A DNA stretch of 64,000 nt from Arenibacter algicola (GCF_018860365.1 NZ_JAHKPO010000029.1:62001-126000); one strand, 5' to 3'. Numbered from the stretch's first letter, positions 24,419 to 33,390 are shown. The notes: generated by a model not told the origin, from the letters alone. Made by a program: numbers and translations.

Positions 24419-24661
24419 ATGGAAACAGTAAGAAAATCAATCACTTTTACCGATCAACAGGATGGTTGGATAAAGCTTAGGGTTCAGGCGGGGGACTTTA
24501 CCAATGATAGTGAATACATAAGAGATTTGGTAAGAAAGGATCAAGAACAGAATATGAAGCTCCTAGAACTTAAAACTGCCATAGATGAAGGGTTGCAAAG
24601 CGGAAGAAGCAATCTGAAAATAAGCGACATTATCGCAAAAGTGGATAATGGGGAATTATAG
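24419..24661 (+). CDS. Type II antitoxin, ParD-like (ribbon-helix-helix)
   Basis: An 80-residue antitoxin. An N-terminal ribbon-helix-helix (RKSITFTDQQDGWIKLRV, then NDSEYIRDLVRKD) binds DNA as a dimer and the acidic C-terminus would wrap the toxin. It overlaps the toxin gene by 14 bp. An inverted repeat directly upstream is a likely own operator. Confidence 0.88.
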   Translation: METVRKSITFTDQQDGWIKLRVQAGDFTNDSEYIRDLVRKDQEQNMKLLELKTAIDEGLQSGRSNLKISDIIAKVDNGEL

Positions 24662-24941
24662 TTTATCTGCAAGGGCACAATATGACCTAGTGGGTATGTA
24701 TAAGTACGGAATAAAGTTTTTTGGCCCTGACCAGGCGACCAAGTACTTACTCGATCTGGAAGGTTTTTTGGAAGAACTAGCTGAACGACCAGAATTGGCC
24801 AAAGATGCCTCGACAATTGCCGATTCCTTAAAATATTTCAGTTATAAAGCCCATGTAATTTTTTATCAATTTCACAATGCAAACGAAATTTTTATTATCA
24901 GGATTTTGGGCAAACGCATGAACTTCATTGAACATTTATAA
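24648..24941 (+). CDS. Type II toxin, ParE/RelE superfamily
   Basis: A 97-residue protein with the ParE/RelE fold pattern: YSLSARAQYDLVGMYKYG at the start, a DLEGFLEELAERPELAKDA helix pair and the closing FYQFHNANEIFIIRILGKRM. By its pairing with ParD it is expected to poison DNA gyrase, though RelE-like action is possible. The stop touches repeat R20, the last of the array. Toxin-antitoxin pairs at array ends are known to stabilise cassette arrays. Confidence 0.88.
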   Translation: MGNYSLSARAQYDLVGMYKYGIKFFGPDQATKYLLDLEGFLEELAERPELAKDASTIADSLKYFSYKAHVIFYQFHNANEIFIIRILGKRMNFIEHL

Positions 24942-24957
24942 AGTTTAATAAAATGAT
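24940..24957 (+). repeat. Array repeat R20 (last copy)
   Basis: AAAGTTTAATAAAATGAT, a weaker copy overlapping the toxin stop and the start codon of the next reading frame. It marks the right end of the array and the return to ICE backbone. Confidence 0.6.
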
Positions 24958-25203
24958 GAAAGACCAAAAGGGCATATTGATAAAATGCATCAAAAATGAT
25001 GTCCCGGCGTTCGTGACTGTCGGTCACGATTTATTTACCGTGCCAACTTGGAGGCCTATTATCAGGTCGCAAAGGAAAACGGGGCGGATACCGAGTTTTT
25101 GAAGGACATGAATCTTGTCGTACAAGAAATAAAAGATTTTCAAAAGCAGGAACCGGATAGGGTACGCATACCCAAGCTAAAAGCGTTCGAGATCGAAAAA
25201 TAA
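24954..25203 (+). pseudogene. Frameshifted ICE backbone gene
   Basis: The frame starting ATGATG encodes about 32 residues (GILIKCIKNDVPAFVTVGHD) to near 25047 and then leaves frame. In the next frame a coding-like sequence runs on (LEAYYQVAKENGADTEF to LKAFEIEK) to a TAA at 25201-25203. Adding one base at 25047-25050 (ACTTGG to ACTTTGG) restores one continuous protein of about 83 residues, so a 1-bp deletion has broken it. It resembles a small conserved protein of unknown function often seen next to the alpha-CTD-like and radC genes of flavobacterial ICEs (from memory). Confidence 0.7.
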
Positions 25204-25210
25204 AAAGAAC

Positions 25211-25546
25211 ATGATCACTTACTATGAATTTTTGGAAGCCCTATCCACCATAAGAAAATTCAAGAAACAAGTTCCTCTCCTTTATAAGGAAATGGAAGAG
25301 GAGGTCAACTTGATATCCAAATTTGTCAACGTTGACAAGAACACCAAGATCTGCCAATTGCCGTTGTCCACCCGGGCATTGAACGTATTGAAAGCAATAG
25401 ACCATATCGACATATGGGAAGGAACGACCCAGGACTTGGCCAAGCTCTCGATGAAGAAACTTTTGGGCACCAAGAATGCAGGAAGAAGAACTGTCGACGA
25501 GATAAAGGAACTTTGTCTGTTCGCCAATCTGCAAATGAAACCTTAG
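25211..25546 (+). CDS. Free-standing RNA polymerase alpha-CTD-like protein
   Basis: A 111-residue protein. The second half (LPLSTRALNVLKAI, then DLAKLSMKKLL, then AGRRTVDEIKELC) matches the helix-hairpin-helix C-terminal domain of RNA polymerase alpha subunit, the part that binds UP elements and activators. The dimerising N-terminal domain is absent and is replaced by about 45 residues of helix. Such a protein could act as a transcription or DNA-binding factor of the ICE, or compete with host alpha-CTD. It lies 7 bp after the broken gene. Confidence 0.75.
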   Translation: MITYYEFLEALSTIRKFKKQVPLLYKEMEEEVNLISKFVNVDKNTKICQLPLSTRALNVLKAIDHIDIWEGTTQDLAKLSMKKLLGTKNAGRRTVDEIKELCLFANLQMKP

Positions 25547-26193
25547 CACATTAACCTTCTAGCCAAACTTTCAGCAGTTCTTTTGCTACATGTAATAGTT
25601 CTATTGAATTTACATTTGTAAATATGTAAATTATTCCCAATCCCAAACTTACTTGCCATCATTTCCATTTAGGAAACTTTATCTCTATTTTTTTTATTCT
25701 TATCATTTTTTCCATTAAAAAGACAACCATTTTGACCCTCTACTAGCAAGATATCCATTTGATATATGCAAAAAAAGGACATCGGTTCGAGTTAGCGTGT
25801 AACATGAACATTGGGATTCCGCACTTGCGTAATTTTTCAGGACTAAGGGATCGACTATGGGCGGAATCGTCCTAATATCAATATTTTATGGTTACAATTA
25901 ATTTCTATACCGATCTAACTGGGTTCGTTTTAAAAAGGGAATCGAACTCTTCCAAAATGATCTGGGAGTTTCTTATTTATTAGGGTAGGTGCCAGCCTAA
26001 AAATTCATTTTTCATACTTATGCCGCAATTTAATCAAGCCGCATTTGCCCTGTCCATGTAGTATTTGAAAAAATGGGGTATCCCTCCTGTCGGGGGAGCC
26101 CACCACAATTTTTTAAAATCTCCACATGGACTTATCCCCACCGCTACGCTCCTGTTGATTTTTTTCGCCGCATAATCTTAAAAACATACTATT
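25547..26193. other. 647-bp structured non-coding region
   Basis: No credible ORF. Two nested inverted repeats are visible: GATTCCGC (25815-25822) with GCGGAATC (25861-25868), and AGGAC (25839) with GTCCT just after. A GC-rich hairpin-like part (CCCTCCTGTCGGGGGAG) lies near 26086. This may be a regulatory RNA, a replication start or a transfer-related site; nothing decides between these. Confidence 0.4.
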
Positions 26194-26655
26194 ATGAAAG
26201 ACATTCGAATCGCAACCTTTAAAGATTTCGTTGGAGAGCTAACGGCCATTTACAGGAGAACAGAACTACCCACTTTTCAAATAACCTCTTCGAGTTCCGT
26301 GAGAGAGTTCATTTATCCATATTTTGACGATGTAATGGACGATCACGAAGAAGTGAAGGTCATACATTTGAACCGTAAAAATCAGGTGGTGAACATACAC
26401 CATCTAACATCTGGCACCGATAACGGTTGTCTCATTTCGACAAAGGATGTGCTGCGACATGCCATCCTGATCAAAACAAGCTCCCTGATCCTGGTTCACA
26501 ACCATCCATCTGGCAATCTGAAACCTTCAGAAGCAGATAAACAGATCTCCAACAAATTGAGGGAAGCCTCTAAGTTGGTGGACATATCAACCCTTGACAG
26601 TATAATAATCACCAGGGAGGGATATTACTCCTTCGCAGATGAAGGGCTTTTTTAA
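26194..26655 (+). CDS. RadC-like JAB-domain protein
   Basis: A 153-residue protein of the RadC/JAB family. The metal site HNHPSGNLKPSEAD (about residues 107-120) is the JAMM-type HxHPSG...D motif. The helix-hairpin-helix part of housekeeping RadC is missing, which is normal for the short forms carried by ICEs and prophages, where they are thought to help against host restriction or in DNA repair. Its stop lies inside a hairpin. Confidence 0.9.
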   Translation: MKDIRIATFKDFVGELTAIYRRTELPTFQITSSSSVREFIYPYFDDVMDDHEEVKVIHLNRKNQVVNIHHLTSGTDNGCLISTKDVLRHAILIKTSSLILVHNHPSGNLKPSEADKQISNKLREASKLVDISTLDSIIITREGYYSFADEGLF

Positions 26656-26662
26656 GTCCTTC
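26641..26662 (+). terminator. Hairpin overlapping the radC stop
   Basis: GAAGGGCTT, TTTT and AAGTCCTTC form a 9-bp stem with one G-T pair and a 4-base loop, followed by a weak T-rich stretch. It covers the last codons of the radC-like gene. Confidence 0.4.
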
Positions 26663-26703
26663 ATTTTGATTAAAATATATAATTTAAATTGTACGCTTTT
26701 AAG

Positions 26704-26711
26704 TACTTTTG
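26704..26711 (+). promoter_or_regulatory. Possible -7 element of the small gene at 26738
   Basis: TACTTTTG matches TAnnTTTG and lies 26 bp before the ATG. A good -33 TTTG at the normal distance is not seen. Between it and the ATG, AAGTTCAAAAATC recalls the first half of the array repeat. Confidence 0.35.
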
Positions 26712-26737
26712 TAATAAGTTCAAAAATCTATACCACT

Positions 26738-26932
26738 ATGGATTATAAGTTTGTACCCCTAAGAAATTGGTTGTTGGAACGGGAAGCTCTCTCTATTAGG
26801 AAGTTGGAGGACAACTGTAAAATGCCAAGGGATACCCTACGCCATTTCCTGAATGAACGAAGGGACTTTCCGGAAAGGCATTATGAATCTTTATTAAAAG
26901 AGTTGGTAAAGTATGGGTTTCATCGGGATTAA
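26738..26932 (+). CDS. Small DNA-binding-like protein
   Basis: A 64-residue protein from the ATG at 26738; an upstream in-frame start would overlap radC and is unlikely. LLEREALSIRKLEDNCKMP and TLRHFLNERRDFPERH look like a helix-turn-helix with a short tail (residues about 10-45). Possibly a small regulator of the ICE. Confidence 0.55.
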   Translation: MDYKFVPLRNWLLEREALSIRKLEDNCKMPRDTLRHFLNERRDFPERHYESLLKELVKYGFHRD

Positions 26933-27292
26933 ATCCTCTACTTAAGAATTTAAAGAAACAAAACCCTAAAGCCAGAGCCATGAGGCCAAACAGGGCAACA
27001 GGTGTTACACTAAAGGGTTTTTGTAAATTTATGGAAGTTTAATTAAATGAAGATATAATTAGTGTTTTAATGATTGCCATACCTACGCTCATAATATTTA
27101 TCTTTATGCAAAGGTCTAAAACATGTTCTTATGAAATGAGCCATGAAAATTCTTGATATCAACCGAAATCGAAGATTCACGAACTCCAAAATTTAAAATA
27201 AAAACTCGTGAGTACATGATTATTGGCGAATTACACCCGCCTGAATGAAGTAGTCGGGCAGGTCTGACCTTTTAAAAACAAAAAAATAACAG
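26933..27292. other. 360-bp intergenic region
   Basis: No gene seen. ACAAAACCCT (about 26957) and AGGGTTTTTG (about 27015) could pair as a long-looped terminator for the small upstream gene. The remainder is AT-rich. Confidence 0.35.
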
Positions 27293-27778
27293 ATGAAAAT
27301 TATTACTAATGTTTTTCTCATTTTTTCTATTTTGATATTTTTTGCATGTAGTAATGATAATGATAATCTTTCAGAATCGGACAAGGCTCAAGCCTTACTG
27401 GGCCAATGGGAATATCAATCTATTATGACCGATAGGGCAGTGGATATCAATGGCGACGGCACCTCAAATATAGATTTGTTCAATACACAGGAAATCAAAC
27501 AATGTATCAAAGATAATTTGACCTTTTTTGCTGAAAGGGGAGAAGGCGAGAAAGGTGTTTATAACATTAACGAGAACGGGCTTGCTTGTGATGGAAATCA
27601 AGCTTTTACTACGATAGAAACCGACACTTATCAACTCGTAAACAATAATCGTATCGTTTTTGAAACACGAAATGAAATGAAGATAATGGAGTTTACCAAA
27701 AATAAACTTGTGGTAGAGACCCAGGATAATCTTGGCGGCACCGATGTTTTGGTAACCATTATTCTCAAAAAAAGTTAA
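27293..27778 (+). CDS. Lipocalin-like lipoprotein
   Basis: A 161-residue lipoprotein (lipobox FFAC, Cys19). GQWEYQSIM near residue 38 and the later strands are like the lipocalin-like domains found in many Bacteroidota lipoproteins. DINGDGTSNIDLFN (about 51-64) looks like a calcium-binding loop. It faces the tra operon tail to tail. Function unknown. Confidence 0.6.
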   Translation: MKIITNVFLIFSILIFFACSNDNDNLSESDKAQALLGQWEYQSIMTDRAVDINGDGTSNIDLFNTQEIKQCIKDNLTFFAERGEGEKGVYNINENGLACDGNQAFTTIETDTYQLVNNNRIVFETRNEMKIMEFTKNKLVVETQDNLGGTDVLVTIILKKS

Positions 27779-27810
27779 TTCCCATAATGGTTCTTATGTT
27801 ACCTTTTCCT

Positions 27811-30800
27811 TTAGACTCTTATTATTGACCCCCTTACGGTATTACTCCATTGTCCATTACTGTCCTGTACCCTAACCTCATAATCTTGGTCTAGATACTT
27901 AAGTCTATTCTCTCTGGGTTCTTCCTCTAGTTCAAAATAACGTTCAACACCCGTTCCTCTGGCGTCATTGTAATTGAATAGCATTGTATCCCATCTTCTA
28001 TCATCAATGTTGTAAATACGAACCTCCACCTGTTGTAAAGTAGCACCGTTGTACGCTTCGGAACAATTTGCAGCAAAACAGGTATATATCCGAACCACGT
28101 AGTCACAGCCATTTAGACCACCACATCGTATATTATGCTTCTCTCCTTTGACGGCTGCTGTGGGCTTTTTAAGCATTAATATCGATTCACTGGTGGTCTG
28201 TGATATGCCGGTTGAATTCTCGACACGGAAATTAATAGTAAAACTGTCGTCGATTTGTGGATAAAACTGCATCGCAACAGACCCGTACTCCAGGGGAATA
28301 ACCTCACCTTCCCTATATATCTTTCCCTGATGGTTTATATAACCCCCATTCATATCGGCGAATTCAAATGTCATTTGGTACATGACAGTTGTATCGTGTC
28401 CAGAGGCGGCATTTGTGACCACATTCAATAGGAAGGGTTGATTTTCATATTTATCTTGGGTTGATTGGCCGATAGTAAGATCAAAAAATTCTTCATACTT
28501 TTCAAAATTGATATTTACATCTGCTGTTTTTTCAACCTCTGAAGATGATCTGACCGTAAACTCAATATTATGGTTGGATTCAGATATACCAGTATACCTT
28601 CCCTGGAAAGAGCCAACTGGAACGTTAAAACTTTCACCTGCCGCATAAGTATTGCCTTGAAATTCAAAGCTACCGTTGCTGCCTCCGGATGAAAAATACA
28701 TCACATAGCTATCTCCTCCGATGCCCAATTCGGTAATATTGAAATTAATATCTACAGTTTCTCCAATATAAACCTGTGATTGTGTCGCATTTGCTGTAAA
28801 ATTATAATTCTTTGGCGTTACGCCGATGGATATGGTAACCGTTTTTTCCAGACCGGTATCGTTTTGAACATAAAAGGTTAAATTGATATTGCTCTCGTCG
28901 GTACCTTCCAGACTCCAGTTGAAATTTCCTTTGGGAATATCATAAATATTTCCTGCACTCACTTCTGTGCCATTTTCATTCCTAATAAGGGCATTGCCGT
29001 TTGAGCTATATCTGATATTATATTCTGAAGAACCAATACTTTCCGAAATGTTGAAGTTAAGCGAGGTGATCTCCCCGACTGAAATATCTGTTTTTTGACT
29101 TCCACCTGTGAACAGAAAATCCACTTGGTTGTAGTTCACCATAGTATTCGCAGTATGAGTCACATTTGCACTTGACTCTACACTCAGAACTATATCATGC
29201 TGACCAGCTTGGGTACCAGTATAGACTACATTATTGTTATTTGGTACAAGTTGAAATTTTTCGCCTGGTCCGTATTCTATTCCGTTTACTCGAAGTGAAC
29301 TATTTCTGCCGGATGAATAAAAGGCTTCATAAGTATCATTGGTTCCTTCAGGTATTTCATTGATGTCAATAATTATATCTACTGGTAAATTTGCAAACTC
29401 GGAAGTCTTTGACGGGGTCATACTCAATGTAAAATCGTTCTGTTTAGTTTCAAGGTCAATATTGACCGGCCCCACTTCCTGACCGTAATTGTCGGTTACA
29501 ATAAATGAAATTTGGTGCGAACCTAAACTTTCTGGATAATAAAAAAGTGAAAAGTTGCCAAGTTCCACTGGATAGCCTGTTGAGTTCTGTAGGGTGTTGT
29601 CATGGATCCCGGTCAGCCTTCCGTTGCCCTCCACAATTTCATAGGAAATATTGTAATCTATATTCTCTGTGTTGCCATTGGATTTAATATTAAAATTGAG
29701 TTGAGTACGCTCATTTAAAAAAACTGAATTGCTTTCTGAATTACCGGAAAAAGTAAATGGGATGTTCGCCACCTCGATTTCAACGCTGTCCTGTTTTATC
29801 TGTCCGTTGGAATCCCTCACATCAAAGAATATTGTCCGTTTTCCCAGTTCAGTACTCGTAAAAGTGAAATTGTAGGAATTGGGAATTATAGGCCTAAATT
29901 TACCTGGATCCATTACGCCACCGTTCTGGTCGCGCACGATACCTGCACCTTCGCTAGTAGATGAAAAGGAATGGGTAATTTCATATGCTACGTCAGATTC
30001 TTCGTCTTGGGTCCTCAGATCTATGGCGACGGCCAAATTAGTATTCAATTCCACTTGGGTCGATGCAGCAGTGGCATTAATTGTAAAGCCGAGGTTAAGT
30101 ACAGTAATAAGAAGAACCTCGGTCAAGGTAGCACCATCAGGAGCTTTGGCCGTAACGATTAATTTATGTTCGCCCAAGGTATCTGGAAGGTATCCCATCT
30201 CTGAAATTCCTTTTGGTAAGTTAAATGGCTTTCCAGCGTCAAAGGCTTCTTCTTTCAAATAGAGTTTCCCGGTTCCATTTTCTATCTGATACCTTATTTC
30301 AAATTCCCCTTTATTATCGGGGTTTTCAGTTTCCTTATCCCTAAGTAGTGTAACGTTCACAGGATTCTTGGAATTGATGATAAAATCGTTGACCCCTTTG
30401 TTTAGCAAAAAGCTAAAACTGGCGTATTTGGCATAGTGCAATAGTTCCAATTTTTTCTCCCTGGCATTTGAATCCCAAGCAATGAAGTTAATTTTATGCA
30501 TGCCAGTATCGATGGCTACATAATTATATGACCACTGCTTGTCTATAATGTTCAGCGTATCATTCTCAAGGATAGTATCGCCTAACATGTTCATGAAGTA
30601 TCCTTTGCCATTCAAAGTCGTAAATCGCGCATAATAATGAACAGTACTTATTTCTTTTTCAGGAACAATTGAAAATAAAGTTTTGGCACTTTCAAAAACG
30701 AAACTGGTTTCAGGCTGTTCAATGGAGAAATCAAAATCAAAATCATCCAAAATTATATCCTCAAAATCCTTGCTACAAGCAATGATAAGCACTGATATTA

Positions 30801-30855
30801 AGGCGACAAGCCCCAGCACTACTTTAGTTACTCTTTTGTAGTTTTTCATCTTCAA
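27811..30855 (-). CDS. traQ: Giant TraQ-like conjugal transfer lipoprotein with eight tandem domains
   Basis: A 1014-residue lipoprotein (lipobox IIAC, Cys27). After the anchor come eight domains of about 95-105 residues, each starting with a pattern like FxFTxxATxSxxxxxE and containing an xGYP/xGExF...LGxHxI strand set; examples start at LGFTINATA, IPFTFSGNS, NDFTLSMTP, VDFLFTGGS, NYNFTANAT and EFFDLTIGQ. Each resembles the single TraQ/DUF3872 domain of CTnDOT. A different Cys-containing C-terminal domain (about 905-1014; CGGLNGCDY, CFAANCSEA) ends the protein. CTnDOT TraQ is far smaller, so this is a large expansion. It is the last gene of the tra operon and was probably recruited as a surface fibre for cell contact (inference). 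Confidence 0.75.
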   Translation of the reverse strand: MKMKNYKRVTKVVLGLVALISVLIIACSKDFEDIILDDFDFDFSIEQPETSFVFESAKTLFSIVPEKEISTVHYYARFTTLNGKGYFMNMLGDTILENDTLNIIDKQWSYNYVAIDTGMHKINFIAWDSNAREKKLELLHYAKYASFSFLLNKGVNDFIINSKNPVNVTLLRDKETENPDNKGEFEIRYQIENGTGKLYLKEEAFDAGKPFNLPKGISEMGYLPDTLGEHKLIVTAKAPDGATLTEVLLITVLNLGFTINATAASTQVELNTNLAVAIDLRTQDEESDVAYEITHSFSSTSEGAGIVRDQNGGVMDPGKFRPIIPNSYNFTFTSTELGKRTIFFDVRDSNGQIKQDSVEIEVANIPFTFSGNSESNSVFLNERTQLNFNIKSNGNTENIDYNISYEIVEGNGRLTGIHDNTLQNSTGYPVELGNFSLFYYPESLGSHQISFIVTDNYGQEVGPVNIDLETKQNDFTLSMTPSKTSEFANLPVDIIIDINEIPEGTNDTYEAFYSSGRNSSLRVNGIEYGPGEKFQLVPNNNNVVYTGTQAGQHDIVLSVESSANVTHTANTMVNYNQVDFLFTGGSQKTDISVGEITSLNFNISESIGSSEYNIRYSSNGNALIRNENGTEVSAGNIYDIPKGNFNWSLEGTDESNINLTFYVQNDTGLEKTVTISIGVTPKNYNFTANATQSQVYIGETVDINFNITELGIGGDSYVMYFSSGGSNGSFEFQGNTYAAGESFNVPVGSFQGRYTGISESNHNIEFTVRSSSEVEKTADVNINFEKYEEFFDLTIGQSTQDKYENQPFLLNVVTNAASGHDTTVMYQMTFEFADMNGGYINHQGKIYREGEVIPLEYGSVAMQFYPQIDDSFTINFRVENSTGISQTTSESILMLKKPTAAVKGEKHNIRCGGLNGCDYVVRIYTCFAANCSEAYNGATLQQVEVRIYNIDDRRWDTMLFNYNDARGTGVERYFELEEEPRENRLKYLDQDYEVRVQDSNGQWSNTVRGSIIRV

Positions 30856-30860
30856 TGAGT

Positions 30861-31400
30861 TTAGAACAGAAAATAGCGAAGACCGATTCCGACATAAGGA
30901 TAAAAATTTCCTATATCGCTATTGACGTGATAGTATTCGTTGGCCTTTAGTAAAAAGGAGAAATCATTGCTGAGGGTTATTTCCCCTTCCAGTCCCAAAT
31001 AGGCTCCATATATAAATTGACTTTTAGCATCTATGATCGCTCCGTTCTCAAGCAAGTTGCTGCCATTGTTAATGACCTCGTATCCGATAATTGCCCCACC
31101 GCCAAAATTGACGGCATACCGTTTAAAATTTTTCTGTTCCCAAATCTTGATGAAGTATCCGGGCTGTACAGTGAAAATGTTATAAGGAATATCAAACGTA
31201 CCTTTATCCTCTGCAATGGCGGCGAATATGCTTAATTGCACATAACGCTCTCTGTTTACGTGGTAATTGAACGTGGCCATTATACCATAGCCATCCTCCG
31301 CGTAACCCCCGCTTATTCCGACCGATGAGGCATAATTACCGCTTTGCGTATATGCCGTTGTCGTAATGAAAAGTGCCAAAACGGCTATAGAGTTCCTCAT
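30861..31400 (-). CDS. traO: Conjugal transfer protein TraO, outer-membrane beta-barrel
   Basis: A 179-residue protein with signal peptide (TTAYTQS) and alternating beta-barrel strands ending in a C-terminal aromatic (GIGLRYFLF), as expected for an outer-membrane barrel. The pattern SVGISGGYAEDGYGIMATFNY fits TraO of Bacteroidota conjugative elements. It lies between traN and traQ in the usual order. Confidence 0.85.
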   Translation of the reverse strand: MRNSIAVLALFITTTAYTQSGNYASSVGISGGYAEDGYGIMATFNYHVNRERYVQLSIFAAIAEDKGTFDIPYNIFTVQPGYFIKIWEQKNFKRYAVNFGGGAIIGYEVINNGSNLLENGAIIDAKSQFIYGAYLGLEGEITLSNDFSFLLKANEYYHVNSDIGNFYPYVGIGLRYFLF

Positions 31401-31402
31401 TT

Positions 31403-32380
31403 TTAAAAGTTTATGGGATTATTGATAATTTCATGGCCAATGCGCAATGAAAGATTGCGGTTGCCGGACTCTTCGTCCAATTCCACCAGAACCTCTTTTT
31501 TCTCATCCAAGGCAAACTTTTTAAATACCACAACAAAATGGTTCTCGCTTTTTCCTGCAATGGTTTTAGGTTGTTTATATACAAAAACCGGTTTGAGCTC
31601 CATTTTTTGGTTACTACTGCTATTTTTATAGTTGGTTGCAATTTGATGCTTTATAAAATTGATATCCATATCAAGGCCTTCCTTGTTTTCTATTCTATAT
31701 TGAAAATAAAGCTCGTCCTCGTTATAGTAGACACCTTTTAGCCATAGGAAAACATTGTCCAATCTAGAAAAATACCGACTGATTTTAGGCTTGTCGAATT
31801 GCATATAATAACATCGAAGGCGATAATATTCCAAGGGGTCGGATAGGTACAATTCTTTGGTAGCACTATCTTTAAAATTACCAGCAACTATTTTGTCGGA
31901 GTTTTTAATATGAGAAATAGTGTCCATTTTCTCCATTTCATTGTTAAGCTTCTCAGGTGTTGCTATCTGCCGCTGATTTTCATTCCTTTTTTCAATTGGT
32001 TTTCCCTCAATGTTGGCAACGGCCATTTCTTGAGTGATGTACCATGTCGTTTTTTCCGGAACCGCAACCAATTCCAATACAAAATCGTAAACGTTTCCAG
32101 TATCAGTAATGACCAAATAGTTGGTTACATTTTCTTTTTCGATGGCGAGTTCATCGTAATAGAGTTTTATTATTCGGCCACTAAATTTGCCGCCTTCCGG
32201 TTTTGGTAAGTCCACAATAAAACCGAAATCGTTGCCGATACTACTTTCGGAAATGTTTTCAGGAAAAATAAGAATGGTCTTGAAGTCCTTTGATATTTGC
32301 AAGGTATCGCTAGAGGCTTGGCCAACCAACGCACACCCTGAAAATAGGACCGATATGAGCAATAGTGCCTTCATCATCAC
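31403..32380 (-). CDS. traN: Conjugal transfer protein TraN (DUF4138)
   Basis: A 325-residue exported protein with a lipobox-like SGC near residue 16. Strands such as ILIFPENISESSIG and LYLKGVYYNEDELYF-type segments fit DUF4138/TraN, the VirB9-like outer part of the channel. Its start overlaps the traM stop by one base, so translation is coupled. Confidence 0.85.
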   Translation of the reverse strand: MMMKALLLISVLFSGCALVGQASSDTLQISKDFKTILIFPENISESSIGNDFGFIVDLPKPEGGKFSGRIIKLYYDELAIEKENVTNYLVITDTGNVYDFVLELVAVPEKTTWYITQEMAVANIEGKPIEKRNENQRQIATPEKLNNEMEKMDTISHIKNSDKIVAGNFKDSATKELYLSDPLEYYRLRCYYMQFDKPKISRYFSRLDNVFLWLKGVYYNEDELYFQYRIENKEGLDMDINFIKHQIATNYKNSSSNQKMELKPVFVYKQPKTIAGKSENHFVVVFKKFALDEKKEVLVELDEESGNRNLSLRIGHEIINNPINF

Positions 32381-33390
32381 TATATTTTTTTTGGTTTTAG
32401 AATTACACGGTCTCCATTTACCAAAAGTATCTTGTCTTTCTGTTTGTATTTTTTCTTTTGGAAAAAATTGCCAAAGGAGCGTACCAGGTTTTGTGCCAAT
32501 GGAATTTCTACTGTTTCGCCGACAGCCTCCGATAATTCGTTTACACTTTGTTGTTGAATATCGGCTGTGAATTCCTGCAACAATTGACCAGCTCGCTCAT
32601 TGTGCAGTCCGACCATGCCATCTTCCTGATCAATTGCGGTCAATTCCATTGCTAAATTGTCAATATTGGTTATTTCCAATAAAACCCTTGATCCTTTCAC
32701 GTTGGCTGTTGCGTATACAAATGTATTCCTAGGGAATCGCCTACCCTTGTAATAGATATCATCCTTTAAGATCAGGGTAACACGGTTACCAGGTAAAATA
32801 AACTGGTCACGGTAAATTGCTGCATCGAATGCTATTGTATTTGTCTTTGAGTCGGTGGATGGTTCTGTATATGGAGCGGAATAATCCTGACTACGGGCAA
32901 GCCTTTGATCCCTTGCTTGCATCAATAGATTTCTGTATTCCAGTTTTTTTTGTGCATCCGTGGTTTTGGAAGTGTACTCGGGAATAATTGTTTCGGGATA
33001 TGAAGTGTCCTTGACACTCCTATTGCTACTGTTTTCCTTTTCATCCAAAGAAAAGTTATTGAGTTCCTCTAAAATACGTTCTAAGGAATCTTTCTCATTC
33101 TTGGTTTCTAAAATGCTCTTGAAGAGTCCTTTTGACCTCAATTGATCAAGTGAATCTTGTTGTAACTTTTTGTAAATATCGTTAGGTTTCGTAGCATCGA
33201 GTTGTTTGTTATGGTCCGGCAAATTATTGTTGTACGCATCGTCATTGTTACTTTTGTGCTTGTCCTTGCCCATAGTACTGATACTGGTCATTACAAAGAA
33301 TACTGCCAGAAGAACTATAATAGGGGCAAAGAAAGCGAACAGTCTATGCCGTTTTATCCAAAGATTGAATTGGTCAATTTTGCGATTCAT
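32380..33390 (-). CDS. traM: Conjugal transfer protein TraM
   Basis: A 336-residue protein with one transmembrane helix (about residues 17-36), a long disordered and charged linker (about 40-190) and a C-terminal beta-rich VirB10-like region (ILKDDIYYKGRRFPRNTFVYA, about 205-225). This is the layout of TraM of CTnDOT-type systems, which spans the periplasm. Confidence 0.87.
   Translation of the reverse strand: MNRKIDQFNLWIKRHRLFAFFAPIIVLLAVFFVMTSISTMGKDKHKSNNDDAYNNNLPDHNKQLDATKPNDIYKKLQQDSLDQLRSKGLFKSILETKNEKDSLERILEELNNFSLDEKENSSNRSVKDTSYPETIIPEYTSKTTDAQKKLEYRNLLMQARDQRLARSQDYSAPYTEPSTDSKTNTIAFDAAIYRDQFILPGNRVTLILKDDIYYKGRRFPRNTFVYATANVKGSRVLLEITNIDNLAMELTAIDQEDGMVGLHNERAGQLLQEFTADIQQQSVNELSEAVGETVEIPLAQNLVRSFGNFFQKKKYKQKDKILLVNGDRVILKPKKI

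Noticed and set aside
24975-25012. Similarity of this stretch to the repeat-associated hairpin (GCATCA...ATGATG...TCCCG)
   Set aside because: It lies in a coding-like region of a backbone gene and the match needs several gaps; probably chance.
26715-26732. A further array repeat before the small gene at 26738
   Set aside because: Only the first half (AAGTTCAAA) matches; the AAAGGAT half is absent.
27811-30855. Calling the large lipoprotein an adhesin or S-layer protein unrelated to conjugation
   Set aside because: It is the last gene of the tra operon, 5 bp after traO, and its repeats resemble TraQ domains; an adhesive role within conjugation stays possible.
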